A stretch of DNA of 9,318 nucleotides, taken from an uncultured Erythrobacter sp. Its GTDB lineage: Bacteria > Pseudomonadota > Alphaproteobacteria > Sphingomonadales > Sphingomonadaceae. The stretch's first letter is position 1; the number at the start of each line of letters is the position of its first letter. Of the stretch, positions 6,469 to 9,318 are shown one piece after another. The position numbers and the translations under genes were made by a program. The notes beneath the pieces are model-generated. The model did no database searches. It saw nothing but the letters and a program-made list of their open reading frames with translations, and was not told the origin of the DNA. The stretch lies in NCBI GenBank assembly GCA_947258465.1, contig CAMYIQ010000028.1:1-9318 (forward strand). The letters run 5' to 3'.

Positions 6469-7996
6469 CTCGCTGTCGCCCGGATCGCTCGGCATGGCCG
6501 AGCTGGAGGCACTCTATCGCTCCTCCGGTTCCTTCCGGATCGATGATGCCGCCATGGCGGCGGTAGCGCAGTCGGCCGATCGGCTGCGTTTGGCAGTCGG
6601 CTCGGACGAAGCGATCTACGGGGTCAATACCGGCTTTGGCAAGCTGGCCAGCGTGCGCATCGGGGCAACGGATCTCGGGACGCTACAGCGCAATCTCGTC
6701 CTCTCGCACAGCGCCGGTTTCGGCGAACCGCTCGCCCCCGAGATCGTGCGCTTCATAATCGCGCTCAAGTGCCTTTCGCTCGGGCGCGGGGCATCGGGCG
6801 TGCGCCCGGTGGTGGTCGAACGGCTTCAACAACTGGTGGAGGCGGGCGTTACTCCGGTAGTGCCCGAGAAGGGATCGGTCGGGGCCTCGGGCGATCTTGC
6901 ACCGCTTGCCCATGTTGCGGCGACCCTGATCGGCGAGGGCGACGCCTTTTATCGCGGCGAACGCATGGCGGCGGGCGAAGCGCTCCAGCGCGCCGGGCTC
7001 GAACCGCTGGTGCTCGAAGCCAAGGAAGGCCTCGCGCTCCTCAATGGCACGCAGGTGTCGACCGGGCTTGCTCTTGCCGCGCTGTTCGATAGCTGGCGGC
7101 TGGCCGTCAATTCGCTGGTCACGACCGCCCTGTCGCTCGATGCCGCAATGGGTTCGACAGCGCCGTTCCGCGAGGAAATCCACACGCTGCGCGGCCATCG
7201 CGGGCAAATCGTCGCGGCAGAGGCGGTTCGCACCCTCCTTGAAGGTTCGCAAATTCGCGAGAGTCACCGCGAGGACGATTTGCGAGTGCAGGACCCCTAT
7301 TGCCTGCGCTGTGCGCCGCAGGTGATCGGCGCCTGTCTCGATCAGCTTGCCCATGCAGGCAATGTCTTGCGGCTCGAGGCCAATGCCGCGACCGACAATC
7401 CGCTCGTGCTGTCCGACGGGGCCATCGTCTCCGGCGGCAATTTCCACGCCGAACCGGTCGGCATGGCGGCTGATGGCATTGCCCTGGCCGTGTCCGAGAT
7501 CGGCGCGATCGCTCAGCGCCGCATCGCGCTATTGGTCGACCCGGCGCTGAGCTTCGGCCTTCCTGCATTCCTCGCGCCTTCGCCGGGCCTGCAATCGGGC
7601 CTGATGATTGCCGAAGTCACCAGCGCTGCCCTGATGAGCGAGAACAAGGCGCTCGCCAATCCACGCGTTGTCGATTCCACCCCGACCTCGGCCAATCAGG
7701 AAGACCATGTGTCGATGGCCTGCCATGGTGCGCGGCGGCTGTTCGAGATGAATGCCAACCTCGCCGCCATCCTCGGCATCGAGGCGATGACTGCCGCACA
7801 GGGCGTCGAGTGCCGCGCCCCGCTGGAGACCAGTGCGACGCTGCGAGCGGCGATGACGCGCATCCGCGCCGCCTCGCCCGCATTGACCGGAGACCGTCTG
7901 ATGGAACCCGACATCGCGGCCATGGCGGAGCTGCTCGGCGCGGCGGTTCTAGCCGAGGGCATTGCCGCCGAGACGATCGCCGGTTTCGGTGCATGA
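6461..7996 (+). CDS. hutH: Histidine ammonia-lyase HutH
   Basis: This cytoplasmic enzyme removes ammonia from L-histidine to give urocanate, the first step of the pathway and the source of the inducer of HutC. It has 511 residues, the usual size. The Ala142-Ser143-Gly144 triad in GSVGASGDLAPLAH forms the internal MIO electrophile. Residues Tyr53 (YGVNTGFG), His83 (SHSAG), Asn195 (LLNGTQ), Tyr280 and Arg283 (DPYCLRC) and Glu414 (NQEDHVS) fall at the same numbers as the active-site residues of the Pseudomonas putida enzyme. I chose the ATG at 6461, with AGGA at 6447-6450. The frame is open further upstream, but that part lies inside hutI. The gene overlaps hutI by 8 bases and its stop overlaps the hutG start (ATGA). 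Confidence 0.97.
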   Translation: MRDSLSPGSLGMAELEALYRSSGSFRIDDAAMAAVAQSADRLRLAVGSDEAIYGVNTGFGKLASVRIGATDLGTLQRNLVLSHSAGFGEPLAPEIVRFIIALKCLSLGRGASGVRPVVVERLQQLVEAGVTPVVPEKGSVGASGDLAPLAHVAATLIGEGDAFYRGERMAAGEALQRAGLEPLVLEAKEGLALLNGTQVSTGLALAALFDSWRLAVNSLVTTALSLDAAMGSTAPFREEIHTLRGHRGQIVAAEAVRTLLEGSQIRESHREDDLRVQDPYCLRCAPQVIGACLDQLAHAGNVLRLEANAATDNPLVLSDGAIVSGGNFHAEPVGMAADGIALAVSEIGAIAQRRIALLVDPALSFGLPAFLAPSPGLQSGLMIAEVTSAALMSENKALANPRVVDSTPTSANQEDHVSMACHGARRLFEMNANLAAILGIEAMTAAQGVECRAPLETSATLRAAMTRIRAASPALTGDRLMEPDIAAMAELLGAAVLAEGIAAETIAGFGA

Positions 7997-8781
7997 GCCC
8001 CGTCACCATTATACCCGGCACCTCGCCGATCGTGCTCGCGCAGCCGCATTCGGGGACCTTCGTGCCCGGGAATATCCGTGCGAAGCTGACCGAACGCGGG
8101 GCGATGCTCGCCGATACCGACTGGCATATCCCGCAGCTTTACGACGGCCTCGTCCCGCAAGCGACGATCGTGCGCGCCGAATTCAATCGCTACGTCATCG
8201 ATGCCAACCGCCCGCCCGATGGCGAGAGCCTCTATCCCGGCCAGAACACAACCGGTCTGGTGCCACTGGTCGATTTCGAGAACCAGCCGCTTTGGCTTGA
8301 TGAGCCGGACGAGGGTGAGATTGCTCGCCGCCGCGAGGCCTTCCACGCGCCATACCATGCCGCGCTCCGCGCCGAACTCGACCGCGCGCGCGCCGCGCAT
8401 GGTTTTGCCGTGCTCTATGATTGCCACTCGATCCGGTCGCATCTGCCTTTCCTGTTCGACGGTACGCTGCCCGATCTCAATATCGGCACCAATGGCGGTG
8501 TATCCTGCGGACAGGCAATCGAACGCGCCGTCGCTATCGCCTGCGCCAATGGTCCCTACAGCTATGTCGTGAATGGCCGATTCCGGGGCGGTTGGACCAC
8601 GCGGCATTACGGCGATCCCGGCAGGAACATTCACGCGATCCAGATGGAAATCGCGCAATCGACCTATCTCGAAGCCGAAGAATCGCCCTTCGATTTCAGT
8701 TCAGACAAGGCCGCCGACCTGCGCGACACGCTCGCCGAGGCATTCGACGGTATCGAAAGCACTTTCGGAGATCTTACATGA
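7993..8781 (+). CDS. hutG: N-formylglutamate amidohydrolase (deformylase) HutG
   Basis: This enzyme hydrolyses N-formyl-L-glutamate to glutamate and formate, the last step of the five-step pathway, and uses the product of HutF. It has 262 residues. It belongs to the FGase family, not to the arginase-like formiminoglutamases that also carry the name HutG. Supporting motifs are QPHSGTFVP (17-25), DTDWHIPQLYDGL (41-53), NRPPDGESLYPGQNTTGLVP (72-91), YDCHSIRSHLPFLFDG (142-157) and DLNIGTNGG (161-169). The histidine and acidic residues in these motifs probably bind the metal. The ATG at 7993 overlaps the hutH stop, and the hutG stop in turn overlaps the hutU start, so translation is probably coupled along the arm. 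Confidence 0.95.
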   Translation: MSPVTIIPGTSPIVLAQPHSGTFVPGNIRAKLTERGAMLADTDWHIPQLYDGLVPQATIVRAEFNRYVIDANRPPDGESLYPGQNTTGLVPLVDFENQPLWLDEPDEGEIARRREAFHAPYHAALRAELDRARAAHGFAVLYDCHSIRSHLPFLFDGTLPDLNIGTNGGVSCGQAIERAVAIACANGPYSYVVNGRFRGGWTTRHYGDPGRNIHAIQMEIAQSTYLEAEESPFDFSSDKAADLRDTLAEAFDGIESTFGDLT

Positions 8782-9318
8782 CAATCGACCGCCGTAACGC
8801 CCGCGATATCAAATCGCCCACCGGGCCTGAACTCACCTGCCGCAGCTGGCAGGCCGAGGCACCGTTCCGCATGATCCAGAACAATCTCGACCGGCAGGTG
8901 GCCGAAAATCCCGATGAGCTGGTGGTGTATGGCGGGATCGGCCAGGCGGCGCGTAGCTGGCGGGATTTCGAGGCGATCCTGTCCAGCCTCAAAACCCTTT
9001 CCGACGACGAAACATTGCTGGTCCAGTCGGGCAAGCCGGTTGGCGTTTTCCGCACGCATGCCGATGCGCCGCGCGTGCTGATCGCCAATTCCAACATCGT
9101 GCCGCACTGGGCGAACTGGGACCATTTCAGCGAACTCGATAGGAAGGGCCTGATGATGTACGGCCAGATGACGGCCGGTAGCTGGATCTACATCGGCACG
9201 CAGGGCATCGTGCAGGGCACGTATGAAACCTTCGTCGAGGCGGGCCGCAGACACTATGACGGCGATCTGGCGGGCAAATGGATTCTCACCGGGGGGCTGG
9301 GCGGAATGGGCGGCGCGC
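8778..9318 (+). CDS. hutU: Urocanate hydratase (urocanase) HutU, 5' part only
   Basis: This enzyme adds water to urocanate to give 4-imidazolone-5-propionate, the second step of histidine breakdown, using tightly bound NAD+ as an electrophile. Only the first 180 residues are in the window; the family is normally about 555 residues. The frame is open to the last base. Clear urocanase signatures are present: ELTCRSWQAEAPFRMIQNNL, YGGIGQAARSW (51-61), VQSGKPVGVFRTH (82-94), NSNIVPHWANWDHF (104-117), YGQMTAGSWIYIGTQGIVQG (128-147) and GGLGGMGGA at the end. The ATG overlaps the hutG stop (ATGA), with GGAG at 8767-8770 upstream. It is the fourth gene of the plus-strand hut arm; what follows it is outside the window. 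Confidence 0.97.
   Translation, partial: MTIDRRNARDIKSPTGPELTCRSWQAEAPFRMIQNNLDRQVAENPDELVVYGGIGQAARSWRDFEAILSSLKTLSDDETLLVQSGKPVGVFRTHADAPRVLIANSNIVPHWANWDHFSELDRKGLMMYGQMTAGSWIYIGTQGIVQGTYETFVEAGRRHYDGDLAGKWILTGGLGGMGGA

Noticed and set aside
6683..7447. 254-codon open frame on the minus strand opposite hutH
   Set aside because: A codon-bias shadow of hutH without recognisable motifs.
7696..8658. 320-codon open frame on the minus strand opposite hutH and hutG
   Set aside because: It spans the overlap of two well-supported genes and shows no family signature.

Overview
The GC-rich sequence, dense coding and short gene junctions suggest a proteobacterium. The protein sequences look most like Alphaproteobacteria, perhaps Sphingomonadales/Erythrobacteraceae, but that placement is an impression from family resemblance and was not tested. 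No rRNA, tRNA, CRISPR array, insertion sequence or phage gene is visible.

Left part (1-3107, + strand): the 3' end of a 1-Cys peroxiredoxin gene is followed by a three-gene respiratory operon. The operon encodes a cyanide-insensitive-type cytochrome bd quinol oxidase: subunit I (CydA/CioA, 542-1984), subunit II (CydB/CioB, 1984-2979) and a 42-residue single-span membrane protein of the DUF2474/CydX-like kind (2979-3107). Both junctions inside the operon overlap. The Q-loop of subunit I is the short CioA kind.

Right part (3126-9318): a histidine-utilisation (hut) cluster in two divergent arms. The minus-strand arm is hutF-hutC (formimidoylglutamate deiminase, then the GntR-family repressor). 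The plus-strand arm is hutI-hutH-hutG-hutU, with hutU cut by the window end. Together the enzymes run the five-step route: histidine to urocanate (HutH), to imidazolonepropionate (HutU), to formimidoylglutamate (HutI), to formylglutamate plus ammonia (HutF), to glutamate plus formate (HutG). This is the Pseudomonas-type branch with HutF plus formylglutamate amidohydrolase, not the one-step formiminoglutamase route.

The two hut arms are separated by only 65 bases (5186-5250). These contain an A/T-rich inverted repeat with perfect 7-base arms (5207-5224), the best candidate for the HutC operator controlling both directions. If so, HutC represses its own synthesis through the hutF-hutC arm. All four hut junctions overlap, which suggests translational coupling.

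The cyd operon and the hutF-hutC arm converge tail to tail with 18 bases between stop codons and no convincing terminator. There is no non-coding stretch over 300 bases. I found no undescribed system: the genes belong to known families, and the points worth checking are the operator, the small oxidase subunit and the terminator-free convergent junction.
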